From NCBI RefSeq assembly GCF_000955905.1, contig NZ_CP011097.1:445957-509956 (forward strand): a DNA stretch of 64,000 nucleotides, in the 5' to 3' direction. Positions 41,378 through 49,527 of the stretch are shown here, piece by piece (position 1 is the stretch's first letter; each line of letters starts with the position of its first letter). The DNA comes from Candidatus Nitrosotenuis cloacae (GTDB lineage: Archaea > Thermoproteota > Nitrososphaeria > Nitrososphaerales > Nitrosopumilaceae). The notes under the pieces are model-generated. The model was not told where the DNA came from and did no database searches. It saw nothing but the letters and a program-made list of their open reading frames with translations. A program made the position numbers and the translations under genes.

Positions 41378-41716
41378 TTAACTAGTGTCCTTTGTGTCTG
41401 GGCCTGCCATCTTTGATGCAATTATTTTTTTTAATTCTTCGTCTGTCTTTCCTGCAAAGTCAATCCCAAGGGATTTTGCAATGAACTCCATCTTTTGCCT
41501 TTCATTTTGTACTGGTGAGGTGACATTGAGATTAGAATTGTATGTTCCGGTGATTTGATTTTGGATTTCGTTTTTTGTCTTGTTGTATTCACCAACAGCT
41601 CGTCCAAGTTTTTTTGTAATGTCTGGTAGCCTGTTGGTTCCCAAAAGCGCAATTAGGGCCACAAAAACAATGATTATCCATTCACTGCCTACTATGTTGA
41701 GCGAATAATCCAGCAT
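41378..41716 (-). CDS. tatA: TatA/TatB-like twin-arginine translocase subunit
   Basis: A 112-residue protein with an N-terminal membrane helix (EWIIIVFVALIALLG), the short hinge TNRLPD and an amphipathic helix (ITKKLGRAVGEYNKTKNE), which is the TatA/B architecture. A TatA would form the pore that exports folded proteins; no tatC is in this window. The C-terminal 50 residues are variable. It is possibly cotranscribed with the DNA methyltransferase behind it, which is functionally unrelated. Confidence 0.85.
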   Translation of the reverse strand: MLDYSLNIVGSEWIIIVFVALIALLGTNRLPDITKKLGRAVGEYNKTKNEIQNQITGTYNSNLNVTSPVQNERQKMEFIAKSLGIDFAGKTDEELKKIIASKMAGPDTKDTS

Positions 41717-41835
41717 GCCTTGGCTTTGTCATATTGCAAAAATAAGCCTATCCAAAGTCTAGATCTGTCCAGCAGTCACTATACAATTCTACACAATCTA
41801 ATTAAAGATCCTAAAGCCCCCTCGAAAACTGAACG

Positions 41836-43407
41836 ATGAAGGCGTTATTGATTATTCTAGCTATGTTGGTAAGTACAATGGCAGTCATCCCAGCATATGC
41901 TGTCATAATTGACTTGAAGGCTGAAAAAACATCTTACAAAAAAGGAGATCAGATAATAATTGTTGGAAAAACAGACAGTGCACATGCCAATTACAATATT
42001 GGTGTCAGAGTGACTGATTCCAATGGTGTTGGAGTGGCATTCACACAAGCTTATTCTGATGGTGATGGAAATTTTAAAACATTTGCAATAGATACATCAA
42101 AAGAAAAAACTTCTAATAAATTCACTATAAAAGGAATTTACAATGTAACTGCATTTTATGCTGATGATCCTCAACCTCAAAAAATCTGGAAATTTACACT
42201 GTTTGATTACTCATCTGATGGCTCACCAGTATCTCCATCTGCTGCACAAATAATGGGACAGCAATCACAACCATCAATTCCAGCACCTACTCCAACTCAA
42301 CCCACAACGCCAACACAACCGACCACTCCAACTACACCCACACCAAGTACTCCACCACCATCAACTCCAGCACCAGTCATACCAAAGTGTGGAACCGGAA
42401 CAGTATTTGATGAAACATCACAGACCTGCATTGTAGCGCCAGCCATTGAGCCGGAACCCGAGCCAGTACCAGAACCTATTGCAGAGGCAGAAGAGATTAC
42501 AGGCCCAAAAAAGACACACATTCCAGGATTCCCAGACCCAACCAAAGATCCACAATCATACATTGACAGATACAACAACGAGCCAGCATACAAGGAATGG
42601 TTTGATAGGAATTTCCCAGATGATTCCATTTATGATATAGTGGGAGTCAAGGGTCCAAAAAAGACACACATTCCAGGATTCCCAGACCCAACCAAAGATC
42701 CACAATCATACATTGACAGATACAACAACGAGCCAGCATACAAGGAATGGTTTGATAGGAATTTCCCAGATGATTCCATTTATGATATAGTGGGAGTCAA
42801 GGGTCCAAAAAAGACACACATTCCAGGATTCCCAGACCCAACCAAAGATCCACAATCATACATTGACAGATACAACAACGAGCCAGCATACAAGGAATGG
42901 TTTGACAAAAACTTTCCAGACGATACCATCTATGATATTGTAGGAGTAGATGCCCCAACACCTGCAAGTGCATGTGGTCCGGGGACTCATGCAGAAAACG
43001 GAGTATGTGTCTTGGACAAAAAGGAAGGAATTGGCCAGTGCGCAATTGCAACAGCAGCGTTTGGAACCGAGCTTGCACCCCAAGTACAGATGCTAAGAGA
43101 AGTCCGAGACAATGTTTTGTTTAGTACCGGAACAGGAACAACTTTCATGGCCGGCTTTAACGACTTTTACTATGCGTTCAGTCCGGCAGTAGCCGACTTG
43201 GAAAGACAAAGTCCACTGTTCAAGGAAATCATCAAAACCACAATAACACCAATGTTATCGACTCTGTCAATTCTGAACTATGTTGATATAGATTCCGAGC
43301 AGGAAATGTTGGGATATGGAATTGGAATCATTTTATTGAATATGGGATTGTATTTTGTCGCACCGGCCATCATAATACTACAACTACGAAAATACGTAAA
43401 ACTCTAA
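41836..43407 (+). CDS. Exported CFI-box surface protein with three near-identical 50-residue repeats
   Basis: A 523-residue protein: signal peptide (KALLIILAMLVSTMAVIPAYA), a beta-domain (to about 125), a Pro/Thr-rich linker (about 150-180), Cys-framed CGTGTVFDETSQTC, then three 50-residue repeats (GPKKTHIPGFPDPTKDPQSY start each). After these comes CGPGTHAENGVC and a CFI-box-type C-terminal domain (GQCAIATAAFGTELAPQ, VADLE) ending in a membrane helix. The CFI-box domain is common in archaeal surface proteins. The repeats are nearly identical at DNA level (see 42502). It has no visible operon partner. Confidence 0.8.
   Translation: MKALLIILAMLVSTMAVIPAYAVIIDLKAEKTSYKKGDQIIIVGKTDSAHANYNIGVRVTDSNGVGVAFTQAYSDGDGNFKTFAIDTSKEKTSNKFTIKGIYNVTAFYADDPQPQKIWKFTLFDYSSDGSPVSPSAAQIMGQQSQPSIPAPTPTQPTTPTQPTTPTTPTPSTPPPSTPAPVIPKCGTGTVFDETSQTCIVAPAIEPEPEPVPEPIAEAEEITGPKKTHIPGFPDPTKDPQSYIDRYNNEPAYKEWFDRNFPDDSIYDIVGVKGPKKTHIPGFPDPTKDPQSYIDRYNNEPAYKEWFDRNFPDDSIYDIVGVKGPKKTHIPGFPDPTKDPQSYIDRYNNEPAYKEWFDKNFPDDTIYDIVGVDAPTPASACGPGTHAENGVCVLDKKEGIGQCAIATAAFGTELAPQVQMLREVRDNVLFSTGTGTTFMAGFNDFYYAFSPAVADLERQSPLFKEIIKTTITPMLSTLSILNYVDIDSEQEMLGYGIGIILLNMGLYFVAPAIIILQLRKYVKL
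42502..42948 (+). repeat. Tandem repeat, three units of 150 bases, within the CFI-box gene
   Basis: Units start at 42502, 42652 and 42802. The first two are the same over nearly their full length, and the third is identical for about its first 100 bases and then diverges (FDKNFPDDT instead of FDRNFPDDS). The period of exactly 50 codons keeps the frame. Such identity points to recent duplication or ongoing unit exchange. Confidence 0.9.
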
Positions 43408-44552
43408 GCGGTATTTGGCTCTAGCGACTTTTTCTTTATGGCACTGATTATGGTGATTCCAATTCCCAGCGCAAAAAACGCCAAATATGGTGTAGCGTTT
43501 CCTGAAAACTCCGAGATCAACCCAGCAGCGATTGGCCCAATTGACCAGCCCATGCCAAATGTTGTCTCGTATGCACCTATTGTCATACCAGAACTTTGAG
43601 TGGGTGTCTTTCTTAGTATGATTTCCAGCGTTAATGGAAATATTATTGAAAATCCAAATCCCATCAAAAGCATTGCAACTGAAAACTCGATAATGGAATC
43701 TGAGTAAAATGACAATACAAGTCCTGCAGAAATGGCCAAAGTCGATGCAATTAGTGTCGTGCTGGTATGGTTTGCCAGCCTATCTGCCAGTGCAAGGGTC
43801 GCCACACGCGATGCACCAAAGACAAAAAACAAGATCTCTATTTCTGTTGCCGACATGGACCTATCGTTCAAAAATGCAGGATAAATGGTCAGAATCATCC
43901 CAAACGAGGATGCACAATAAATCAAAATCATGATAACGACTGGGAATTTTGTTACTTGCTTTATTGCAGAAAATGAGAATGTGCTATGGTTGGATTGTGT
44001 TTGTCTTTTTGTTAATTGTAGTGCAAAAATTATCGAAGACGCCATCACAAATGTCGCAATCTCAAATAATCCACGATACGAGACATCCAGTCCCTCCAGC
44101 AGGAATGTCCCAATTAACGGCCCGATCATAAAGCCGGCAACAAAAAACCCGGTAAATCGCGAAATGTTCTTGACGCGTGTATTTGCCTCACTCACATTAG
44201 AAATGATTGCCTCGGCCGGCGGCCAAAAAAATGCATGCGCAATTCCAGTCATTGCACGCAATGCCATTACTTCTGGAACGGTTCTTGCCAAAGACAGCAA
44301 AAATACCGATGCCGTGTTTATCACAACTCCGACACAAAGCAGCCTGCCATTGTTGAATCGGTGAACCAACATTCCGACAAAAACCGGGATGAACATGTAT
44401 GGGATAAAATTGGCAAGGCCGATCAGGCCCAGCTCCGCATATGATGCACCTATCTCATTTTTGGCAAAAATAGGAACAATCGGGTTGTGTATGCCGTATG
44501 ATATTCCAATTAAGAGTCCTGTTAGGTTCAGGATTAGTAGTGTCCTATTCAT
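43404..44552 (-). CDS. MFS transporter
   Basis: A 382-residue carrier with about 12 hydrophobic helices and a short motif A-like loop (VGMLVHRFNNGRLL). The N-terminus NLTGLLIGISYGIHNPIVP resembles drug/metabolite MFS members. It lacks a clear signature for sugars or nitrate. It overlaps the UbiE-like methyltransferase by four bases, so the two are cotranscribed, and a role in export of a small modified metabolite is possible. Its stop overlaps the CFI-box gene's end by four bases (convergent). Confidence 0.85.
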   Translation of the reverse strand: MNRTLLILNLTGLLIGISYGIHNPIVPIFAKNEIGASYAELGLIGLANFIPYMFIPVFVGMLVHRFNNGRLLCVGVVINTASVFLLSLARTVPEVMALRAMTGIAHAFFWPPAEAIISNVSEANTRVKNISRFTGFFVAGFMIGPLIGTFLLEGLDVSYRGLFEIATFVMASSIIFALQLTKRQTQSNHSTFSFSAIKQVTKFPVVIMILIYCASSFGMILTIYPAFLNDRSMSATEIEILFFVFGASRVATLALADRLANHTSTTLIASTLAISAGLVLSFYSDSIIEFSVAMLLMGFGFSIIFPLTLEIILRKTPTQSSGMTIGAYETTFGMGWSIGPIAAGLISEFSGNATPYLAFFALGIGITIISAIKKKSLEPNTA

Positions 44553-45238
44553 TTGTAAGCTGCAACCATTATTGCGCCACCCATCAAATCCTGTTCAAAT
44601 TCAACTCTGGAGAATTTTTCCAAAATCAATCCCTCTAGCTTTTTGTTTTGCGGCCAGCGCTTGTATGTGCCGTATAGGGTGCCGAATTTTAATCCCAATC
44701 TTCCGCCAACTGCAAATGCAATCATTGGTAAAATCACCCTAAGATAGAATGACACGCCGGCCCTTGATATTGGATTATCTGGCTTGCCCAAATCCACAAT
44801 AACGAATCGTCCATCTTTTTTTAGCACCCGGTGAATTTCGGAGATTGCAATTCTTAGATTTATGGCATCGCGCAACGAATATCCGCACAATACCGCATCA
44901 AACTGTTCTTCCTTGAATGGAATGTGCTCAAACACACCGCACGACATGTCTGGTGTTTTGGCAAAATATGTGCCGGTGTTCTTTAGCATTGGAACTAATG
45001 GATCATAAAGTGTAATGGAAAGATTCCCGTCGCAGATTTTTTCTGCAGTCTTTGACATGTTGCCAAAACCAGAACCCGCATCCAAGATGTGATTCCCTGG
45101 CTGCACCCGATTTGTGATTCCTCGAATTCGATGTTCTTTGTCTTTTCCTAGTGAGATGTACGAGTTTACCTTATCATAAATGGGGATTATCTGCCGAAGT
45201 ACCTCAATTACCTCGCCCCAATAACTACCAAGACCCAT
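44549..45238 (-). CDS. UbiE/MenG-type SAM methyltransferase
   Basis: A 229-residue methyltransferase with motif I NHILDAGSGFGNMSKTAE, motif II TLYDPLVPML, and the post-motif HRVLKKDGRFVIVDLGKPDN as in UbiE/MenG. The family methylates demethylmenaquinone, and thaumarchaea do contain menaquinones, so a role in quinone synthesis is plausible but unproven. A hydrophobic stretch (ISFYLRVILPMIAFAVG-like) near residue 165 may associate with the membrane. It is cotranscribed with the MFS carrier. Confidence 0.75.
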   Translation of the reverse strand: MGLGSYWGEVIEVLRQIIPIYDKVNSYISLGKDKEHRIRGITNRVQPGNHILDAGSGFGNMSKTAEKICDGNLSITLYDPLVPMLKNTGTYFAKTPDMSCGVFEHIPFKEEQFDAVLCGYSLRDAINLRIAISEIHRVLKKDGRFVIVDLGKPDNPISRAGVSFYLRVILPMIAFAVGGRLGLKFGTLYGTYKRWPQNKKLEGLILEKFSRVEFEQDLMGGAIMVAAYK

Positions 45239-45281
45239 TGGTTTTGATTATCATATTGACATAATTTGTAGTAACTAGTGA

Positions 45282-46007
45282 CTAGTTTGGCTTTGGAAAC
45301 TTTTCTTTTGCGGCTTTGGAGTATTTTTCCAAGTCTGAATCGTTTACCTTTTGCAGGGTGCGATTGTCCTTGGTGATTCGAGACATTTTGATGCTTTTTT
45401 CTTCTTTGGTCTCGCTTTTGAGCTCGATTGCAGCAATTGCCAGGGCGGACGCATCATCCAATGACATGTCGTCTTTGTAGTTTTTCTCCAAAAACGAGTT
45501 CACATCGTCGGCTCCTGCACCGATTGCCACTGCTGAATAAGAAACAAAGGTTCCTGAAGGATCAGTCACGTAAATCAGATTGCCTCTTTGGTCAACGCCT
45601 GAAATTATCAATGCTACTCCAAATGGTCGCACACCAGAATACTGGGTATATTGGTGGCATCTGTCCGCCAGATGTTTTGCCACGGTTTCAACCTCTACTT
45701 CCTCATCATAGATTAGCTTGTGACTCTGGGAAAATGTTCTTGCATCGTCAACTTGGACTCGTGCATCTGGGATGTAACCAGCTGCGGCAATTCCAATATG
45801 ATCATCGACTTGGAATATTTTTTGTGTGATACCTGAAACTTGGAGCTTGCGTGGAATCTCTTCTACTGCCATTACGACTCCGTCCTTACTTTTTACGCCG
45901 ACTGCCAGTGTTCCGCGCTTTACTGTCTCTATGGCATACTCTACTTGGTATATTCTTCCATCCGGAGAATACATTGTAGGCGTCATGTCGTATCCGCGTG
46001 CTGGCAT
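45282..46007 (-). CDS. psmA: Proteasome alpha subunit
   Basis: A 241-residue alpha-type 20S proteasome subunit from the ATG at 46007 (start MPARGYDMTPTMYSPDGRIY). The N-terminal helix and QVEYAIETVKRGTLAVG are the family signature; alpha subunits form the outer ring and gate substrate entry. The C-terminal half is normal. The open frame extends upstream to 46037, but those residues are not conserved. It appears monocistronic, and beta subunits and the ATPase are not in this window. Confidence 0.94.
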   Translation of the reverse strand: MPARGYDMTPTMYSPDGRIYQVEYAIETVKRGTLAVGVKSKDGVVMAVEEIPRKLQVSGITQKIFQVDDHIGIAAAGYIPDARVQVDDARTFSQSHKLIYDEEVEVETVAKHLADRCHQYTQYSGVRPFGVALIISGVDQRGNLIYVTDPSGTFVSYSAVAIGAGADDVNSFLEKNYKDDMSLDDASALAIAAIELKSETKEEKSIKMSRITKDNRTLQKVNDSDLEKYSKAAKEKFPKPN

Positions 46008-46134
46008 CATAATGATCAAAGCTGTTCTAGTTGTCAATTTAAGCGTTAGTTGGGGTATTCAGCCTCGAATTCTGGTGCAATGTGGAGGAGATTTGGAAAT
46101 AGTGTTTTAAGCAAAAATCTGATCCATAAATCCA

Positions 46135-46518
46135 ATGAGCCTAGAAAAACTACAAGAGATCAAAGAGATGGTAGAAAAAAAATCCGGATCTGCGCGCACA
46201 CCGGATCGGGATGCAAAACTACTGCTCCTCTACGTCTTTACTGGGACTCGGGGTGGATTTACCCGACTACAGATAATCAACTTGCTATCCGAAACCCCGA
46301 TGAACAAAAACCAGCTTGCCCAAATAATGAATCTGGATTACAAGGCAATCCAGCATCATCTCAATGCACTGGAAAAAAACAATCTAGTCACAAAACTGGG
46401 CGAAAAATACGGCGCAACCTTTCATCTATCGAACTATTTGGAGGCAAACATTCTGGCTTTGCATGTTGTGATAGAAAAGCTCGAAAGACAGATGAGCCGC
46501 AAAATTGTATACCTCTAA
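46135..46518 (+). CDS. Winged-helix transcription regulator
   Basis: A 127-residue DNA-binding protein with an ArsR-like winged helix (about 40-100): TRLQIINLLSETPMNKNQLA then IMNLDYKAIQHHLNALEK. The N-terminus is helical and there is no ligand domain or Cys site for metal. The C-terminus (HVVIEKLERQMSRKIVYL) is a likely dimer helix. Its four-base overlap with the convergent gene at 46515 makes antisense effects possible. Target unknown. Confidence 0.8.
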   Translation: MSLEKLQEIKEMVEKKSGSARTPDRDAKLLLLYVFTGTRGGFTRLQIINLLSETPMNKNQLAQIMNLDYKAIQHHLNALEKNNLVTKLGEKYGATFHLSNYLEANILALHVVIEKLERQMSRKIVYL

Positions 46519-46883
46519 ATCTTAACAGCGATCCCTGCCAGGTTGTCTTTTTTGAATAATCCGATGATCTTTGCCCTAAAGCCATACTTTTTGTAGCGCA
46601 GTCTTATGGTATTTTGCATCTCTGGTTCGGTTGCAATTCTTGCCAATCCCTCAACCCACTCCCCTTTAGAATCCCCTCTAATTCCGCAAGGCATTATCTT
46701 GATGGTGGGATTGTTCCTGATTCGTTTTATTTTGCCTGTATTTTGTGAGGTCAGCACAAAAATCTGCTCATCTGATATCACAAACCAAACAGGAGTTCTA
46801 ACAGCTTGTCCGCTTTTTTTGTAGGTCTCCAAATTGATGTACTTGTGGCCTGATAATGTGGCAAACTTGTCTGAGCTCATCAT
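46515..46883 (-). CDS. PPOX-class flavin/F420-type oxidoreductase
   Basis: A 122-residue split-barrel protein of the pyridoxamine phosphate oxidase superfamily. It has the typical start (YINLETYKKSGQAVRTPVWF), the strand IFVLTSQNTGKIKRIRNNP and VEGLARI, as in F420-dependent Rv2061c/DDN-like members. It probably binds FMN or F420 as a dimer and reduces a small substrate; the substrate is unknown. Thaumarchaea make F420. It is divergent from gdhA. Confidence 0.8.
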   Translation of the reverse strand: MMSSDKFATLSGHKYINLETYKKSGQAVRTPVWFVISDEQIFVLTSQNTGKIKRIRNNPTIKIMPCGIRGDSKGEWVEGLARIATEPEMQNTIRLRYKKYGFRAKIIGLFKKDNLAGIAVKI

Positions 46884-46930
46884 GGTATGATATTAGATCG
46901 GATATTTTAGGATAAGATTTCTCAACAGAC

Positions 46931-46938
46931 TTAAATAG
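46931..46938 (+). promoter_or_regulatory. TATA box of gdhA
   Basis: TTAAATAG is centred about 32 bases before the TTG start at 46967, consistent with a near-leaderless message and with TTG as the start. Confidence 0.45.
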
Positions 46939-46966
46939 AATTTGCCTTCATCAGATCTCGATCAAA

Positions 46967-48238
46967 TTGGTTCAGGCAGATCCATTCAAGAATGCACTAA
47001 AACAACTTGATGATGCATGTTCAATTCTAAAAATTGACAAAGGCACCAGGGACTATCTTGCAGAGCCAAACAAAGTCTTGCGTGTAAAACTACCAATAAA
47101 GATGGACAACGGAAAAGTTCGAGTCTTTACTGGATTTAGGAGTCAGCACAACAACGATCGCGGTCCATACAAGGGAGGGATCAGGTACTTTGATCCAGAA
47201 GGCGGCGTTGACTACATGGAAAAGGAGGTCAAGGCGCTATCGTCTTGGATGACTTGGAAGTGTGCAGTAGTTGATGTTCCACTAGGTGGGGGAAAGGGCG
47301 GAATCTTCGTCAATCCTAAAAAAGAAAAACTATCTGTGGGCGAGCTCGAAAGACTGACTAGAAGATTTGCATTTGCAATATCTGAAATCATCGGTCCAAC
47401 AAAAGACATTCCGGCACCTGACGTGTACACGACAGGCGTAGAAATGTCTCAGATAATGGATGTTTACAGCAAACTAAATGGCATGGGAAGCCAGCCTGGA
47501 GTAATCACGGGCAAACCACTATCACTTGGTGGCTCTCTTGCAAGAAACGTAGCGACAGGTCTTGGATGCGCATACTGTGTCCGCGAAGCTGCAAAGACAA
47601 TCGGCCTCCGACTAAAGGGGGCAAAGGTTGTCATTCAGGGATATGGCAATGCGGGAACATTTGCTGCAGAGTACCTAGAGAAAATGGGTGCAAAAATAAT
47701 CGCAGTAAGTGACACCAAGGGCTCTATCATAAATCCAAATGGACTAGACTCCAAAAAGGTACTAGAGTTCAAAAACAAGACAGGCTCAGTCGTTGGTTAT
47801 CCTGGAAGCAAAAAGATCTCAACAGAACAACTGCTAACAACAAAATGTGATGTACTGGTTCCAGCGGCGCTGGAAAACCAGATCAATGCAGCCATTGCAA
47901 AGAAACTGCAATGTAAAATAATTGCAGAGGCCGCAAACGGTCCTACAATGCCGGAAGCAGACCCAATCATATATGGAAAGAAGATAATCGTCATTCCAGA
48001 CATTTTGGCAAACTCTGGCGGTGTTTGTATCTCATATTTGGAATGGGTACAAAACAACATGGGCTACTACTGGTCATTTGATGAAGTAGCATCAAAGATG
48101 GAAAACCACATCACACGAGGATTCAGAGATACACTCGCTTTATCCAAAAAGCACAAAATCGACATGAGACGCGCAGCAATGGTTTTGGCAGTCGGTAGAG
48201 TTGTTGAAGCATTCAAAGCAAAAGGCCTTTGGCCATAA
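46967..48238 (+). CDS. gdhA: Glutamate dehydrogenase
   Basis: A 423-residue hexameric-type Glu/Leu/Phe/Val dehydrogenase that makes glutamate from 2-oxoglutarate and ammonium. Substrate residues lie in GPYKGGIRYFDPEG and the catalytic Lys region MTWKCAVVDVPLGGGKGGI. The Rossmann domain begins VVIQGYGNAGTFAAEYL. In an ammonia oxidiser this is one way ammonium enters biomass. It starts with TTG at 46967. The icd-family gene at 17810 could supply 2-oxoglutarate. Confidence 0.95.
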   Translation: MVQADPFKNALKQLDDACSILKIDKGTRDYLAEPNKVLRVKLPIKMDNGKVRVFTGFRSQHNNDRGPYKGGIRYFDPEGGVDYMEKEVKALSSWMTWKCAVVDVPLGGGKGGIFVNPKKEKLSVGELERLTRRFAFAISEIIGPTKDIPAPDVYTTGVEMSQIMDVYSKLNGMGSQPGVITGKPLSLGGSLARNVATGLGCAYCVREAAKTIGLRLKGAKVVIQGYGNAGTFAAEYLEKMGAKIIAVSDTKGSIINPNGLDSKKVLEFKNKTGSVVGYPGSKKISTEQLLTTKCDVLVPAALENQINAAIAKKLQCKIIAEAANGPTMPEADPIIYGKKIIVIPDILANSGGVCISYLEWVQNNMGYYWSFDEVASKMENHITRGFRDTLALSKKHKIDMRRAAMVLAVGRVVEAFKAKGLWP

Positions 48239-48292
48239 AATCCTCATTTTTCATTTTATAATACTAAAATTATGCCTAGATTAGGTTGATTC

Positions 48293-48811
48293 ATGGCAAA
48301 CAAGCACACCATCATAGTTGTAATATCAATAGCAGTAATTGTGGGCTCTTTGGGTTATTCATCGCTAAATGTGGTATCTGCTAAGAATCTCGAGTTTGGC
48401 TGGCCTGGCCAGTCGTTTGATTTTTTGGCGGCACTAACTGGCAAGACAATACATGTTTGTAATAATTCAGATCTTCCTGCAACATTTTCGCAATATTCCT
48501 TTACAATGATTTATGATGGTGATGATCTTGGCACGTACAGCACAGGCTCTGGCGGACTAAACCCTCACAGCGATGGCGTAGTGTTTGGAAAATTTGAATC
48601 AAAGGATGATAGAATGTCTGCATTGTTTTTCTCATTTTTGGATACAGAGATGGGTGGAACAGATGTTACTCGAATTAACAAGGACAAAATCATTGTCATA
48701 ACAAAGCTAGACACCACCATACTTGGAGTGGTGCCATTTTCCATAACGGAGCAATATTCCGGCCAAGAGTTTTTGGATCTGATAAACAAAAAGCCAAGCT
48801 GTGATGTATGA
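48293..48811 (+). CDS. Exported beta-sandwich protein, unknown
   Basis: A 172-residue protein with signal peptide IIVVISIAVIVGSLGYSSLN and a mature beta-rich domain with two Cys (near 63 and at 170). Strand patterns (HVCNNSDLPATFSQYSF, FGKFESKDDRMS) resemble a LEA-14/WHy-like fold, only as a hint. TATA-like TTTATAATAC lies about 34 bases upstream. The stop overlaps the following glutamine amidotransferase start by four bases (ATGA), a tight pair for an exported protein and a cytoplasmic enzyme. Confidence 0.65.
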   Translation: MANKHTIIVVISIAVIVGSLGYSSLNVVSAKNLEFGWPGQSFDFLAALTGKTIHVCNNSDLPATFSQYSFTMIYDGDDLGTYSTGSGGLNPHSDGVVFGKFESKDDRMSALFFSFLDTEMGGTDVTRINKDKIIVITKLDTTILGVVPFSITEQYSGQEFLDLINKKPSCDV

Positions 48812-49485
48812 TGAAAAATGTCTTGGTAATCCAAAACGCAAGACTAGAGGGACCTGGCACCATTGGAGAACTGCTACAATCAGATGGATTCTCCATGCAA
48901 ACAATACTTGCAAAAAAAGAAAAAATCCCACCATTAAATCATGATCTGGTATTAGTCCTTGGCGCACCAGAAAGCGCAAACGATGATCTCCCGTATCTCA
49001 AAGATGAGATGGTACTAATCAAAGAGGCAGCGCAAAAAAATATCCCCGCCCTTGGGATTTGTCTTGGATCTCAGCTAATGGCAAAAGCACTTGGGGCGCA
49101 AGTCTATGCAGGACCAAAAAAGGAAATCGGTTTTTACCATAACATCATACCTGATGAGAAATCGAGCCTGTTTTCTGGCATATCCTCGCCTTTTACTGTG
49201 TTTCATTGGCATGGCGACACATTTGATATTCCGCCCGGCGCTCACCGATTGGCTCATTCTGAATCATACAACCAGGCGTTTCGGTATGGTACTGCGGTTG
49301 GCCTGCAATTCCATCTTGAGGTAAACTCTGATATCGTCCAGTCTTGGCTTGATCACACACACGAGGATCTGCCAAAGTACATCTCACCGAGTGTAATCAG
49401 ATCGGAGCTTGATCTGCACATTGGTATGGTCCAATCAAACATGAAAGCATTTTACAAAAACTTCAAGTCAGAATTTGGCCTCTGA
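48808..49485 (+). CDS. Class I glutamine amidotransferase-like protein
   Basis: A 225-residue GATase. The nucleophile motif is ALGICLGSQLMAKALG with Cys near 87, and the His-Glu pair sits in VGLQFHLEVN. HWHGDTFDIPPGA is also typical of the GMP-synthase-like subgroup that lacks a synthetase partner. It may transfer amide nitrogen, or act as gamma-glutamyl hydrolase on small compounds. It follows the exported protein at a four-base overlap. Confidence 0.85.
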   Translation: MMKNVLVIQNARLEGPGTIGELLQSDGFSMQTILAKKEKIPPLNHDLVLVLGAPESANDDLPYLKDEMVLIKEAAQKNIPALGICLGSQLMAKALGAQVYAGPKKEIGFYHNIIPDEKSSLFSGISSPFTVFHWHGDTFDIPPGAHRLAHSESYNQAFRYGTAVGLQFHLEVNSDIVQSWLDHTHEDLPKYISPSVIRSELDLHIGMVQSNMKAFYKNFKSEFGL

Positions 49486-49488
49486 CAC

Positions 49489-49499
49489 AAATTTAATAT
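49489..49499 (+). promoter_or_regulatory. TATA box of the acyl-CoA synthetase gene
   Basis: AATTTAATATA is centred 34 bases before the ATG at 49528 and runs up to the alternative TTG at 49501. This makes the TTG unlikely as a start. Confidence 0.5.
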
Positions 49500-49527
49500 A
49501 TTGAGCGAGGATGTGTCCGATCACCTA

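Noticed and set aside
42502-42948. CRISPR-like array
   Set aside because: The units are contiguous coding repeats of 150 bases with no spacers.
49501-49527. TTG 49501 as start of the acyl-CoA synthetase
   Set aside because: It lies directly behind the TATA-like box, too close for transcription to begin before it. ATG 49528 fits better.
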